Source: DATLHO01 sp035539855 (GTDB taxonomy: Bacteria > Bacteroidota > Ignavibacteria > OLB7). Taken from it: DNA of 64,000 nt. How positions within the stretch are numbered: position 1 is the stretch's first letter; every line of letters begins with the position of its first letter. The translations under genes were made by a program, and so were the position numbers. A model generated the notes under the pieces. That model searched no databases. It was given only the letters and a program-made list of their open reading frames with translations, and was not told the origin of the DNA. Where the stretch lies: contig DATLHO010000153.1 in NCBI GenBank assembly GCA_035539855.1, forward strand, positions 1 to 64,000, given 5' to 3'. Positions 47,701 to 56,412 of this stretch are shown here, piece by piece.

Positions 47701-47774
47701 ACGGACTGCGCGTGCAGCACAGTCGCCGCGGCCAGTAGAAGAACGAGACTGAGGAGGAAGCCCGGAAATCTCAT
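41787..47774 (-). CDS. Giant C25 (gingipain/PorU-type) cysteine peptidase with T9SS-like C-terminus
   Basis: 1995 residues. A signal peptide ends near LHAQS and a beta-rich N-terminal region follows. The C25 catalytic domain runs roughly from 760 to 1160: DLIIITHP opens it, the catalytic His is H998 in NAAGHGS, and the nucleophile is C1028 in TFSCQTGAF. Several Ig/CARDB-like repeats follow, then a C-terminal FlgD-like module (ANGVYLYRL, EVIEKLVVMR) of the kind used as a type IX secretion signal. PorU sortases are about 1100 residues, so this is a much longer relative; a secreted adhesin-protease is equally possible. It lies 91 bp after the polysaccharide cluster on the same strand. Confidence 0.88.
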   Translation of the reverse strand: MRFPGFLLSLVLLLAAATVLHAQSVVPSAQARVSVVRSDASGVVLRISELRADLMREGAAVRLAHNASRHALQRDSLAAPSLQLTVAVPPGVAGFRTAMTDVASMAMPLEAPVMNGTARQGVGIGALRSIRGLSTITLTYDPIRISGTTVAVDTAFTIALTWSGIPTGLAKESVVESAGIDHALAALVVNYAQAKSWRGRASRATLQSGTVGWGIGEAMILLVPRDGIYRVSAAELTESATSLAGTPVALLALQHRGQSRPIHVGDVDANGRFDGADFVEFPGERNRGIDGDFFGGDSSWPDYYDAVTDTNAYVLSWDGRAGEPLRIADVALSADAPAMRAYDSTLHFEQELTYFIGMSMPEPEKGQEGGKEWGGDIRTVHVSERVPGEGFVWYDFRGSGARNESFTFNCAPALQPNGSYALRVRIANAATQATPIDLVLNDYGRAGSFMLPPRSDTTIDVTVPAHFLVNGRNTLKIFILHEGDVQYRLLLDWFELRGPWRASTTEASPRFTIPSSATTGAPMRVRLNGLPAPATHAMSARTRVVIDSGATPGLHFRMSSRTYYAGGDRANYGFSATFGDSLVASGTFFLGLVMVELDAAGTIVRRDAFRTFNDAAELTRAAAFLEGVSSGNFIVAGTSHGFGLNPIPAQLDAALTALGSTVATRQGRDYAAWAFVARKGDLSSAREEYAPMTGFESRGVTLDEWLPSDQGNRYRAVFTVAGDPGEEFVLGAEVTPAVRYHRRDELVGSDNRADLIIITHPAFRDQAERLAAHRRAHAPAGARDFAVRVVDVNDVYDEFGSGVKHQLPIRSFLQYADSNWAAPAPGYVILFGDASADPQRRTLKSKMIDYVPTFGEPASDYWYTMPFRGLADTAIERWSFDVGSSFNQFIGRIPAMTPRDGDVMVDKIIEYDTSAPAEWNKRVVFIAGGENAEEVSVNRSFAEALASDYVMYQGFQGDTTIRWRRTILGFPTTPPHEDSRWAQEAMAESGVWVNAAGHGSRTVLDLDFGMPEEIDNGSRYFVLGTFSCQTGAFSEVESSLRNEDFLKAPRRGAIATYGSTGWSYQSMNNQTVGLALAYFTYDSVRALGALTTIAKWSLFGGAEEAWWHQGYEGFRARNHLMQYTLLGDPSQDLKVSRKRELGFQNLSLANATGGALSVTDSAATVRVDLFNYGRPILAIDGDGDTAITVVGTIIGPDRTERTDTVIVERLGRSQSVTLTLPLDGKPGDYTIRIEADPLMQVDESYRADNVIVQVVPVRGNQPLTLEPVSFGRVAGYDDVVIRLLNPASGGGAELTVDTVPTFDAAPFTSATVGSMTTDDLTTTWTFSIPSELRGARRFWWRAISTTGDIEIARRFPLIETFTVEPAARAEFLMGGRLQMAGRTENLVNADDGVGPGSRRARLVAEAVGQSRYANGDLISDTKIDIYVEDGSGTKRRLSNQNRAGLQIAVLEPETLELIPDFYVNYVFFENGPMIDSAVRFIATIPAGHPVVVGTNGRSFDGLRESAALREALASLGAVFDVDSIGNDDSYVLIGGRDMPRSQAWVYGDSLARARRTGVQYAKVSTDMEFFIRPSPGVMTTPTIGPATAWRTARLGFGDAGARPVVTIVGVRRDGVRDSLASADAVGDIDLGFVDVARYPRLELRTRFAQDSTTRLRSIEVDFEPSPELAIVPRSIDLDRDSVLQGDPARLSLTVVNLSRRYGADSVGVALRHRSVGEWREIDALPVTIAPMERREVAFDLATDRFGASNAFIVQLNPTDDPAEPYRHNNTDTASMRAGFDTTRPRLAVYADGVRVMDGDFVSPMARFELRLFDNSRLRIADSTAIGMFLDLVEITLDSGAQFDPAPGGDARASFVYTPPAPGLENGEHTITYMARDASGNRTESEFVRFQVERALRIVEAVNYPNPFRERTEFTFGVAGGSQPTGGEIAIYTVAGRRIKSIPLGPADVHLGFNHIEWDGLDDDRDPLANGVYLYRLMIESADGKVEVIEKLVVMR

Positions 47775-47865
47775 GCGCTCAGGAGGATGGGTGTACCACG
47801 GCGCGTGCCGGGCCAACGATTCTGAGACGTAGCGGCGGCGAAGATGTTGGCGGGCGGTGATCGAG

Positions 47866-49203
47866 TCAATTCCTTTGACCGTCCGTTCCTGGCTGCGACG
47901 CGCGCGCCGCCCTCGCAGGCCAGGCACCGGGCAGGAACGAGCCGAGAACGAGCGGGAACGCGAGAAAGAGCTGCAGGCGGTCGGCGACGACCGGACTGGT
48001 GAAGCCGCCGACGATCACGGTGATCGTCGTTGCAAGCAGCCAGAGCGACGCGAATCGATCGAGCGGCCGCCGTGCCGCGGCAACGGTTCGCAGGTTCATG
48101 CGCAGCACGGCCCAGAACATCGCCGCCCACGCGAGCAGTCCCAGGATCCCCGCGCGCAGCAGTGTGTACATGTAGATGTTGTGCGGCATCAGCGAGCTGA
48201 CGTTGTCGAACTCGATCGCCGTCGCGTTGCGGGTGATGGTCCCCATCGGCCAGCCGGTCAGCGGCCGCTCCATGATCATCACGCTGACATTGTAGAGCTC
48301 GAGCAGACGGTAGGCCGAGGAGCCCTCCTTCGAGGGATCGGAGACGGAGCTGGTGACGCGCTCGCCGAAGTCCACCCCGAGTGTCATGACCACCGCGGCG
48401 GACGCGACGACGAAGAGCGTCGACAGGACGATCGCGGCGCGGCGCTCGCGGCCGCGGAGCTTGAGGATGAGCACCGGAAGCGCGATGGCGATGCCGAGCA
48501 TATACGAGCGGCGCATCGAGGCCATGAACATGATCGTCGCGATCGGCAGTAGCCAGACGAGCACGCGGCGGATCCGCGCGTACGTCTCGTCGCCGTCGGC
48601 GCGAATCAATAGCGCGACCACTCCGCCGACGGCCATCATCGCCAGCAGCAGGCCGTCGCGCCAGCTCGTCAGAAGTCCCCAGGCAATCCCCCACTTCAGC
48701 CAGATCGCCAGGCCCTCGACGAATCGGTACGATCCCGCCAGGATGATCATCCAGATCATCACCGGCACCTCGGATCGCCTGAACAGGAAGAGGTACAGGA
48801 AGAACGTGGCGACGAAGACCGGCATGTACAGGAGCTCGAGAGGCAGACGGATTCCGCCCTCGACCGCGAACATGTGCAGCAGCGGATACAGGCAGCAGAC
48901 GATGCCGACGATCGTCATGCTCCGGGAGACCGGCGAGCGCTCGAACCAGTAATCGCCGATCGCGATGCGCCGCATCATCTCGAGTCCGAGGATCACCAGC
49001 AGCAGCACCTCGATGAACGAGAACGCGTTGCCGACGATGGGTTCGAGAAACCACAGTCTCAGTGGCGAATCGTCGACGCGGGCGCCGTAGCCGAGTGTCA
49101 GGACGACGACCGCCACGATGAACAGACGGACCGGGTCGGCGAAGTAATCGCTGACGACCCGTGACGGCGCGGCATAGGCGGTATTCGCGGCGACGGTCCT
49201 CAC
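47866..49203 (-). CDS. O-antigen ligase/polymerase-like membrane protein (Wzy_C)
   Basis: 445 residues with about ten hydrophobic segments and a large periplasmic loop near 275-340. The loop ends in PHNIYMYTLLRAGILGLLAW, the O-antigen ligase (Wzy_C) signature. It could be the polymerase of the neighbouring exopolysaccharide pathway or a ligase that attaches glycan to a lipid or protein. It starts with GTG at 49203 in a 4-base GTGA overlap with the GT4 gene. Confidence 0.85.
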   Translation of the reverse strand: MRTVAANTAYAAPSRVVSDYFADPVRLFIVAVVVLTLGYGARVDDSPLRLWFLEPIVGNAFSFIEVLLLVILGLEMMRRIAIGDYWFERSPVSRSMTIVGIVCCLYPLLHMFAVEGGIRLPLELLYMPVFVATFFLYLFLFRRSEVPVMIWMIILAGSYRFVEGLAIWLKWGIAWGLLTSWRDGLLLAMMAVGGVVALLIRADGDETYARIRRVLVWLLPIATIMFMASMRRSYMLGIAIALPVLILKLRGRERRAAIVLSTLFVVASAAVVMTLGVDFGERVTSSVSDPSKEGSSAYRLLELYNVSVMIMERPLTGWPMGTITRNATAIEFDNVSSLMPHNIYMYTLLRAGILGLLAWAAMFWAVLRMNLRTVAAARRPLDRFASLWLLATTITVIVGGFTSPVVADRLQLFLAFPLVLGSFLPGAWPARAARASQPGTDGQRN

Positions 49204-50489
49204 GTGGCAATGAGCTCCTCGGTCTCGTGACGCAGCGTCCGTCCGGCGAGCTCCTCGATGAGCTCGACGGTGCGGCGGACGAAGGCATCGACCGAATACT
49301 CGTGGAGCGCGCGCTCTCGTCCGATGCCGACGCGGCGTGCGACCTCATCGGGCTCGTCGAGCAGCCGCTCGAGCGTCGCGAACAGGGCGTCGACGTCGTC
49401 GGCCGGGTAGATGAAGCCGCCATCGCCGATTACCGCGGGGATCTCTCCGCTCGAGGATCCGACGACCGGCGTCTCGACGAGCATCGCCTCGGCGAGCACG
49501 CGTCCGAACTGCTCGCACCAGGCGGCGCGCGACGGCAGCACGAACGCGTCCGCGGCGCACATCCAGGTGCGGATCTGCTCGTTGGCGACCGAGCCTCGCA
49601 GCTCGATGCGATCGCCCGCGCCGCTCGTATCGGCGCGCGCGCGAAGGACGACGTCGTGTTCGCCGGCGCCCAGCAGCACGAGCCGCATCGGCCGCTCCGG
49701 ACGCGTCAGCGCGAGTCGCGCGAAGGCGTCGACGAGGTCGTCGAGTCCCTTGAGCTCGAGCAGGCGGCCGGCATAGAGAACGATGAACTCGTCGACGGCC
49801 AGGCCGAGCGCAACCCGCGCCTCGTCGCGCGGAATCCGCGTGAAGAGCGACTCGTCGACACCGAAGAAATTCGTCCGGGCGGCGGTGAAGCCCTCGGCGT
49901 GCAGGGCGCGCGTGGCAGCGTCGTTGATGCACATCGCGGCGTCGAACCGTTCGTGCATCGTGCGCGCGAGCCAGCGGAAGAAGAATGCCGGCCGATACCA
50001 CAGCCGGTCGTACGGCATGATCCAGCAGGCGTAGAAGGCCACGCGCGCCGTCGGAGCGTAGATCCGGCGCAAGGCCTCGATCTGCACGGCGAACGACGAG
50101 AACGCCTCCTCCATCAGCACGATCACCTCTGGTCGGGACTCGCGCATCGCACGGGCGACTCCCGAGAGGTAGATCGAGCGCACTTCACGACCCGGGAACG
50201 TGACCCGACCGACGACCGTGCGATACGGCTCGTCCGGCTCGGACGCGTGAACGTTCCACTGCGAGTTCTCCGGCCAGGCATGCGGCGACAGCAGCGTCAG
50301 GTCGATGTTCGCCATGCGCGCGACGCGCGTCCACCGGCGGCGCACGCTCGCGACCGGCGCGACGTGGTCGACCACGAGGACGCGCAGCGCTCGCGCCGTG
50401 GGCTCGCCGGTACGCACGGTATGCGCCCGTGCCGTGCGCTCTCTGGCGCCCACCAGTGGCTCGCTCGACCTGTGCTCGCTGGCGCTCAT
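49200..50489 (-). CDS. Family 4 glycosyltransferase
   Basis: 429 residues, GT-B fold. After an Arg-rich lead of ~35 residues the N-terminal Rossmann domain begins at LRVLVVDHVAPV. The C-terminal donor site shows VLYAGRLLELKGLDDLVDAF near 235 and EQFGRVLAEAMLVETPVV near 330. It probably adds a sugar to the polysaccharide repeat unit. Its ATG shares one base with the stop of the Wzz-like gene, and its stop overlaps the ligase gene. Confidence 0.88.
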   Translation of the reverse strand: MSASEHRSSEPLVGARERTARAHTVRTGEPTARALRVLVVDHVAPVASVRRRWTRVARMANIDLTLLSPHAWPENSQWNVHASEPDEPYRTVVGRVTFPGREVRSIYLSGVARAMRESRPEVIVLMEEAFSSFAVQIEALRRIYAPTARVAFYACWIMPYDRLWYRPAFFFRWLARTMHERFDAAMCINDAATRALHAEGFTAARTNFFGVDESLFTRIPRDEARVALGLAVDEFIVLYAGRLLELKGLDDLVDAFARLALTRPERPMRLVLLGAGEHDVVLRARADTSGAGDRIELRGSVANEQIRTWMCAADAFVLPSRAAWCEQFGRVLAEAMLVETPVVGSSSGEIPAVIGDGGFIYPADDVDALFATLERLLDEPDEVARRVGIGRERALHEYSVDAFVRRTVELIEELAGRTLRHETEELIAT

Positions 50490-51787
50490 CAGTTGCGGCT
50501 CTGCTCGCCGCCGGCGGCAATGCGCCTGCGGCGCCGGCCGCCCAGGGCCTCACGCAGCGCCATGACGCGCTCGGGATCAACCGCCTGCGACTGTCGACGG
50601 AACGCCTCGACGATGAACACGCCGACGATTCCCGCGATGATCAATGCCGGAAACGCCACGAGCATCGTGATCGTCCGACGCGGCGCCGAGCGGAACTCCG
50701 GCGGCACGGCAGCGTCGAGCGCGCTGACCGTCGGCAGATCACGCGCCTCCTGCACCTCCTCCTGATGGTACTGCGCCTCGAGGAACGTGTACACCTGGGT
50801 GGCGACCTCGAGATCGAGCTTGAGCGTCGCGTAGTCCTTTGCCAGATCGGGGACGTTGCGCATGTCGAGCGCGAACGGCGCCGAGCCGGTGCTGCCGCTG
50901 GAGACGCGGTTCTTCTGCTGCGCGAGCTGGCGCAGGCGCGCCTCGAGCATCTTCACCTGCGGCGTCGCCTCGGTCAGCTCGCTCTGCGCGGCGCGCAGCT
51001 CGAGCTCGGTCTTCTGCACCTGCGCCTCGATCTCGGCCAGCGCCGTGACCGACGCCTCGACCTGCTTGTCGAGCGCGATCGCCTTGTTCGCGCGCTGGAA
51101 CTGCATCATCGCGACCTGCGCCTGGTCCATCTCCTTGCGCTTGATCGTCTTCATTCGACCGATGAACTCGCGCGATCGCCGCGCGCTCGAGATGTTCTTC
51201 TCGCGATTGAAGCGATCGAGCAGGTCGATCGACGCGTTGACAACGTCCGCGGCGAAGCGCGCGGCCTCACGCTGCTCGTCCTTCGACGGCATGTAGCCGG
51301 TCTTCGCGTTGTAGGTGATCTCGATCATCCCCTCGCGATCGGAGCTCGCGTCGAGCTCCCCGCGCAGTCGCGTGCGGGCCAGCTCGTACTGTCCCGGGGC
51401 AAGCCCGTAGCGCTCGATCAGATTGAACCGGCGCACGAGGCTGTCGGCGAGCGTGCGCGAGCCGAGCATCTTGACGAAGATCTCCGCCGAGCCGTTCTTG
51501 CCGAGCGACTGCAGGTCGAGCCCGGCGCTCTTGCCGATCAGGTCGGTGAAGCTGACACCCTTCTGCTGCTCCGGCGGCATGAGCGTCGCCGACGCGCTGT
51601 AGGTCTGCGGCTGCACCGAGGTATAGCCGATCACGACCGCCATGCCGAGCACGACGAACGCGACGAGCTTCCAGCGATGACGCGCGAGGATGATCAGGTA
51701 ATCGTAGACGTGCGCACGCGGCGGCGGCTCGCCGGCAAGGGCGATCTCGTGTCCGTTGTTCATCAGGGGGCTCTCGCTTGCGTTCAT
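50489..51787 (-). CDS. Wzz/GumC-like polysaccharide chain-length protein
   Basis: 432 residues. Transmembrane helices lie near 40-60 and 380-400 and bracket a long periplasmic coiled coil (about 190-290, rich in Glu, Ala, Gln and Lys). The start YDYLIILARHRWKLV is typical of Wzz domains. No cytoplasmic tyrosine-kinase (BY-kinase) domain follows the second helix, only a ~35-residue Arg-rich tail. It works with the Wza-like exporter encoded just upstream, 21 bp away. Confidence 0.9.
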   Translation of the reverse strand: MNASESPLMNNGHEIALAGEPPPRAHVYDYLIILARHRWKLVAFVVLGMAVVIGYTSVQPQTYSASATLMPPEQQKGVSFTDLIGKSAGLDLQSLGKNGSAEIFVKMLGSRTLADSLVRRFNLIERYGLAPGQYELARTRLRGELDASSDREGMIEITYNAKTGYMPSKDEQREAARFAADVVNASIDLLDRFNREKNISSARRSREFIGRMKTIKRKEMDQAQVAMMQFQRANKAIALDKQVEASVTALAEIEAQVQKTELELRAAQSELTEATPQVKMLEARLRQLAQQKNRVSSGSTGSAPFALDMRNVPDLAKDYATLKLDLEVATQVYTFLEAQYHQEEVQEARDLPTVSALDAAVPPEFRSAPRRTITMLVAFPALIIAGIVGVFIVEAFRRQSQAVDPERVMALREALGGRRRRRIAAGGEQSRN

Positions 51788-51808
51788 CGGTTCAGGTCGG
51801 ACTGGTCA

Positions 51809-53464
51809 CTAGTTCGCGTTGCTTGCGCGGATGCTCACGACGACGGCAATGATCGTCGCGACCTGTGCCGCAATCGTCATCACCGTCGTGAAGCCCTCCC
51901 AGAACTCCGCCGGCTTTTCCTCCGGAACCCAGATCTGGTCGCCCGGCTCGAGCCGGTAGCTGTCGTCGTTGGAGGCGAGAAAGACCTCGCCCGATCCTTC
52001 CTTGACGATCTCGGTCGCTCCATCGTCTGCGCGCCAGCCGAATCCGCCGGCGAGCTCGACATACTCACGGTAGGTCATTCCCTCGTGATAGGTGACCGCA
52101 CCGGGGTTGTTGACCTTGCCTGCCACGCGAATGACGCCCTTGGTCTCCGGCACGTGTACCGAGTCATTGTCCATGAGGACGAGATTCTCCGACTGGTCGC
52201 CGCGCATCAGCGCGGCGAAGTCGACGGTCATCTCGCCCGGGCGGTTGAGCTCGCGGATCTTCTGGCGGCGGTAATCGATCTCCTCGCGTGAACGCTTCTC
52301 CGGGTCGATCTCGTTGATCGACGCCAGGCGTGGATCAGGTTCGCCGGCGAGTCTCCGACGGAACAGCGACGCGTTGTCGAGCGATGCATCGGGAGTGACG
52401 CCTCCCGCCTGCTGCAGGACGTCGTACAGACGCGTGCGGCCGCGTTCGATCGCATAGGAGCCCGGGAACGCGACCTCGCCGGTGACCACGACGCGGTCGG
52501 TCTTGCGGAAGCTGCCGATGCCGCGAACGAACACGCGGTCGCCAGGACGCAGCGCGCGGTCGTCGCTGACGGAGCCGTCGGCCCCCAGGCGGTGGATCGA
52601 TCGCTCGACGACGACGCCGCTCTCGTCGACGCTGACGACTTCGACCGAATCGCGATCGGCGTCGGCGGTCGGTCCCATCGCGTAGCGGATGATCGAGGAG
52701 ATCGAATCGCGCTCGTTGAAGGTGTACTCGCCCTCTCGCTGGACGGCGCCGAAGACCTGGACGATCGCGTTCTCGTCCTGGAACGGAACGATGACGACGT
52801 CGCCGTCCTCGAGCGGCGGGTTGGCCGTGCGCTCACCGAGACTGTAGAACGGCAGCAGGTCGACCATCGAGGTCCGTCCGTCGGCGTGGCGCACGCTGAT
52901 GCGGCGCATCTCGGCCTGCGACGAGGCCCCGCCGGCAAGCGCGATCGCTTCGCTGACGCGGGTCGTCGGCGCGGCGACGATCGCACTCGGCGTCAGCACA
53001 GCGCCGGTGACGTTGACCTTGAACTTGCGCATCCGTCGCAGCGCGACCGCGACGCTCGCCGAGTGGTAGGTGCGCGCGACGGCATCGGCGACCGCGCGCT
53101 CGACCTGGCTGAGCGTCCTGCCGCGGACGTCGACCGCGCCGACGCCCTGGATCAGCAGCCGCCCGTCGGGGCTGACCTCGAGGTCCTGCTGGATCGGCCT
53201 GGCCGAGACGATCGAGATCGTCAGGACGTCCGCCGGACCGACCCGATAGACGTTCGGATCGATCGGACCTTCGTAGAGGCCCGAGGTCTCCTCGGTCCGG
53301 ATCCGTCCCTCCCGCAGCGCCGTCGTATCGACCGGCGCGGGGTCGCCGGTCGTGCCGGGATAGCGCGGACCGTCGCCGGTGACGATCTGGGCGCGGAGCG
53401 TTCCGGTAACCGTGAGGAGGAGCGCGATGCCGAGGATGAGGCGCAGTCGACGGTAGGAAGTCAT
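51809..53464 (-). CDS. Wza-like polysaccharide export protein with multiple SLBB domains
   Basis: 551 residues. A signal peptide ends near LRAQ. The Poly_export domain contains YRVGPADVLTISI and DGRLLIQGVGAVDVRG (about 70-125). Three or four SLBB beta-grasp modules follow (KVNVTGAVLTPS, VQVFGAVQREGEY, RVVVTGEVAFPGSY, IRVAGKVNNPGAV). The C-terminus has one hydrophobic segment (about 525-545), and there is no lipobox. It forms the outer-membrane exit of the cluster. I chose the ATG at 53464 for the signal peptide. Confidence 0.9.
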   Translation of the reverse strand: MTSYRRLRLILGIALLLTVTGTLRAQIVTGDGPRYPGTTGDPAPVDTTALREGRIRTEETSGLYEGPIDPNVYRVGPADVLTISIVSARPIQQDLEVSPDGRLLIQGVGAVDVRGRTLSQVERAVADAVARTYHSASVAVALRRMRKFKVNVTGAVLTPSAIVAAPTTRVSEAIALAGGASSQAEMRRISVRHADGRTSMVDLLPFYSLGERTANPPLEDGDVVIVPFQDENAIVQVFGAVQREGEYTFNERDSISSIIRYAMGPTADADRDSVEVVSVDESGVVVERSIHRLGADGSVSDDRALRPGDRVFVRGIGSFRKTDRVVVTGEVAFPGSYAIERGRTRLYDVLQQAGGVTPDASLDNASLFRRRLAGEPDPRLASINEIDPEKRSREEIDYRRQKIRELNRPGEMTVDFAALMRGDQSENLVLMDNDSVHVPETKGVIRVAGKVNNPGAVTYHEGMTYREYVELAGGFGWRADDGATEIVKEGSGEVFLASNDDSYRLEPGDQIWVPEEKPAEFWEGFTTVMTIAAQVATIIAVVVSIRASNAN

Positions 53465-53558
53465 CGAATAGGGTTCAGAGGCTGTTCGGACCACGGACGC
53501 GGTGTCGTCCGGCGGGCGCGGGCGCCCGTTCGAAGACACCGCGCGCGGATACAGTTTC

Positions 53559-53566
53559 ATAAGGTA
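53559..53566 (-). promoter_or_regulatory. TACCTTAT -7-like box of the polysaccharide cluster
   Basis: Imperfect TAnnTTTG match, 94 bases before the Wza-like ATG, in the 247-bp gap downstream of sdhB. Confidence 0.3.
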
Positions 53567-53650
53567 CACCCCGGTGAGGGACGGACGCAAGGATTCAGGG
53601 GTGCCCCCCGCCGGCTGGGAGTCGTCGTTGTCGAGACGGCTCCAAGACAA

Positions 53651-53682
53651 GAGTGCGAACCGGCGGGCGCCGATTCGCACTC
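53651..53682 (-). terminator. Hairpin terminator downstream of sdhB
   Basis: Stem arms GAGTGCGAA (53651-53659) and TTCGCACTC (53674-53682) with inner GC pairing, followed on the minus strand by TTGTCTTGG. It closes the sdhCAB operon before the polysaccharide cluster. Confidence 0.65.
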
Positions 53683-53711
53683 GAAGTAACCACCGGTCGG
53701 CTCCTCGTCGA

Positions 53712-54467
53712 TCAGGAGACGATCGCCTTGAGGTACTGCCGGCGCATGCGCGCGATCGAGGTGATCGAGATCTCCTTCGGACAGACCGCCTCGCACTCAC
53801 CGAAGTTCGAGCAGTCGCCGAAGCCCTCGGTCTCCATCTGATCGACCATCCGCACGACGCGGCGCTTTGCCTCGGACTCGCCCTGCGGAAGCAGCGAGAG
53901 CTGCGAGATCTTCGCCGCAGTGAACAGTGCGGCCGAGCCGTTCGGGCACGCCGCGACGCAGGCGCCGCAGCCGATACACGCGGCGTAATCCATCGCCTCG
54001 TCGGCGGCGGCCTTCGCGATCGGCAGCGAGTTCGCGTCGACCGCGTTGCCGGTGTTGACCGAGACGTAGCCGCCGGATGCGATGATCCGATCGAGCGCCG
54101 AGCGGTCGACGACCAGGTCGCGAAGGACCGGGAAGGCCGTCGCGCGCCAGGGCTCGATCACCACCGTGTCGCCGTCGCGGTAGTGCCGCATGTGAAGCTG
54201 GCAGACGGCCGTCCCCTTCCAGGGACCGTGCGCCTCGCCGTCGATCACCATGCTGCACGAGCCGCAGATGCCCTCGCGACAGTCGTTGTCGAACTCGATC
54301 GGCATCTCTCCGTTGGAGATGAGCTTCTCGTTCAACAGATCGAGCATCTCCAGAAAGGACATGTGCGGGTTGACCGCCTCGAGCGTGTAGGGCACAAGCT
54401 TACCAGGAGCAGTTGGAGCCTCCTGACGCCACACCTTCAGTTTCAGAGTCATTCCGTGGTCTGTCAT
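53712..54467 (-). CDS. sdhB: Succinate dehydrogenase/fumarate reductase iron-sulfur subunit
   Basis: 251 residues with three Fe-S clusters. The 2Fe-2S motif [11 protein letters not shown] lies near 64-74, then [12 protein letters not shown] near 144 and [12 protein letters not shown] near 202. It passes electrons from the flavoprotein to quinone at the cytochrome b subunit. Third gene of sdhCAB, 7 bp after sdhA. Confidence 0.96.
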   Translation of the reverse strand: MTDHGMTLKLKVWRQEAPTAPGKLVPYTLEAVNPHMSFLEMLDLLNEKLISNGEMPIEFDNDCREGICGSCSMVIDGEAHGPWKGTAVCQLHMRHYRDGDTVVIEPWRATAFPVLRDLVVDRSALDRIIASGGYVSVNTGNAVDANSLPIAKAAADEAMDYAACIGCGACVAACPNGSAALFTAAKISQLSLLPQGESEAKRRVVRMVDQMETEGFGDCSNFGECEAVCPKEISITSIARMRRQYLKAIVS

Positions 54468-54474
54468 GGCTCAC

Positions 54475-56412
54475 CTATTTGTAGCTGCGCTGTGAGGGCT
54501 TGACGAACTCGAAGTCGAGCTCCTCCTTGTGCATCATCGGGGTCGCGCCTTCGCCGGCAAACTCCCAGCAGCCGACGAACCGGAAGTTCTCGTCGTCGCG
54601 CTGGGCCTCGCCCTCCTCGGTCTGGTACTCCTCGCGGAAGTGACCGCCGCAGGACTCCTCGCGCTGCAGGGCGTCGCGAGCCATGAGCTCGCCGAGCTCC
54701 ATGTAGTCGGCGACACGTCCGGCGAACTCGAGGTGCTTGTTCATCATGTCCTGCGAGCCGGGGACGCGCAGGTTCGACCAGAACTCTTCGCGTAGCGCCG
54801 CGATCGCGGTGATCGCGTGCTCGAGGCCGGCGCGGTTGCGCGCCATGCCGACGTTGTCCCACATGATCTGCCCGAGCTCGCGATGGAACTGGGTCGGGCT
54901 CTTGGTGCCCTTGATGTCGAGCAGTCGCTGCAAGCGCGCGCGCGACGCCTCGACGGCCTCGCCGACCTCCGGCGAGCTCTCGCTGATCGGCGCGAGCGTC
55001 GTGCCGGCGATGTAGTTGCCGAGCGTGTGCGAGATGACGAAGTACCCGTCGGCCAGTCCCTGCATCAGCGCGCTGGCGCCGAGGCGATTCGCGCCGTGGT
55101 CGGAGAAGTTCGCCTCGCCGAGCACGAACAGACCGGGCACCGTGCTCTGCAGCTCGTAGTCGACCCAGAGGCCGCCCATCGTGTAGTGCACAGCCGGATA
55201 GATGCGCATCGGCGTCTGGTACGGGTCGTCGCCGGTGATCTTCTCGTACATCTCGAAGAGGTTGCCGTAGCGCTCGGCGATGGTCTGACGGCCGAGGCGC
55301 TTGATCGAGTCGGCGAAGTCGAGGTAGACCGCCATGCCGGTCTCACCCACGCCCTTGCCCGCGTCGGCCATCTCCTTCGCGTTGCGCGATGCGACGTCGC
55401 GCGGGACGAGGTTGCCGAAGCTCGGGTACTTGCGCTCCAGGAAGTAGTCGCGCTCGCCCTCGGGGATCTGATCGGCCGTGCGCTTCTCGCCGGGATTCTT
55501 CGGAACCCAGACGCGACCGTCGTTGCGGAGGCTTTCGCTCATCAGCGTGAGCTTCGACTGGTAGTCGCCGCTGACGGGAATGCACGTCGGATGGATCTGC
55601 GTGAACGCGGGGTTGGCGAAGAACGCGCCGCGGCGATAGCATCGCCAGGCCGCGGTGACGTTCGAGTTGCGCGCGTTCGTCGAGAGGTAGTAGACGTTGC
55701 CGTAGCCGCCGGTGCACAGCAGCACCGCGCTGCCGACGTGGCGCTCGAGCTCGCCGGTCGCGAGGTTGCGCGCGACGATGCCGCGGGCGCGGCCGTCGGC
55801 GACGATGAGATCGACCATCTCGTGCCGCGCGTACATCTCGACCTTGCCGAGGTCGACCATGCGCATCATCGCCTGGTAGGCGCCGAGCAGAAGCTGCTGG
55901 CCGGTCTGGCCGCGGGCGTAGAACGTGCGCGAGACCTGCGCGCCGCCGAACGAGCGGTTCGACAGCAGTCCGCCGTACTCGCGGGCGAACGGAACGCCCT
56001 GGGCGACGCACTGGTCGATGATGCGATTCGAGTTCTGCGCCAGACGGTAGACGTTGCCTTCGCGGGCGCGATAGTCACCGCCCTTGATCGTGTCGTAGAA
56101 CAGACGGTAGATCGAGTCTCCGTCCTCGGGGTAGTTCTTCGCGGCGTTGATGCCGCCCTGCGCGGCGATGCTGTGCGCGCGACGGGCGGAATCCTGGATG
56201 CAGAACGCCTTGACGTTGTAGCCGAGCTCGCCGAGCGAGGCGGCCGCGGCGGCGCCGGCCAGGCCGGTGCCGACGACGATGATCGTGTGCTTGCGCTTGT
56301 TGTTCGGGTTGACCAGCCGGCAGGAGTTCAGGTAGTTCGACCATTTCTGATCGAGGGGACCGCTCGGAATCTTCGCTTCGAGCTTCGGGTGCGTCGTAAC
56401 GGTCTGGCTCAT
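54475..56412 (-). CDS. sdhA: Succinate dehydrogenase/fumarate reductase flavoprotein subunit
   Basis: 645 residues of the non-classical (b558-associated, Bacteroidetes/epsilon-type) SdhA/FrdA group. The FAD-binding [15 protein letters not shown] is near 46, the covalent-FAD His region is [12 protein letters not shown] near 80, and the active-site HPT and HANRLG-like [10 protein letters not shown] motifs are present. It oxidises succinate or reduces fumarate. The ATG overlaps the sdhC stop by 4 bases; the long upstream extension of the frame lies inside sdhC. Confidence 0.96.
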   Translation of the reverse strand: MSQTVTTHPKLEAKIPSGPLDQKWSNYLNSCRLVNPNNKRKHTIIVVGTGLAGAAAAASLGELGYNVKAFCIQDSARRAHSIAAQGGINAAKNYPEDGDSIYRLFYDTIKGGDYRAREGNVYRLAQNSNRIIDQCVAQGVPFAREYGGLLSNRSFGGAQVSRTFYARGQTGQQLLLGAYQAMMRMVDLGKVEMYARHEMVDLIVADGRARGIVARNLATGELERHVGSAVLLCTGGYGNVYYLSTNARNSNVTAAWRCYRRGAFFANPAFTQIHPTCIPVSGDYQSKLTLMSESLRNDGRVWVPKNPGEKRTADQIPEGERDYFLERKYPSFGNLVPRDVASRNAKEMADAGKGVGETGMAVYLDFADSIKRLGRQTIAERYGNLFEMYEKITGDDPYQTPMRIYPAVHYTMGGLWVDYELQSTVPGLFVLGEANFSDHGANRLGASALMQGLADGYFVISHTLGNYIAGTTLAPISESSPEVGEAVEASRARLQRLLDIKGTKSPTQFHRELGQIMWDNVGMARNRAGLEHAITAIAALREEFWSNLRVPGSQDMMNKHLEFAGRVADYMELGELMARDALQREESCGGHFREEYQTEEGEAQRDDENFRFVGCWEFAGEGATPMMHKEELDFEFVKPSQRSYK

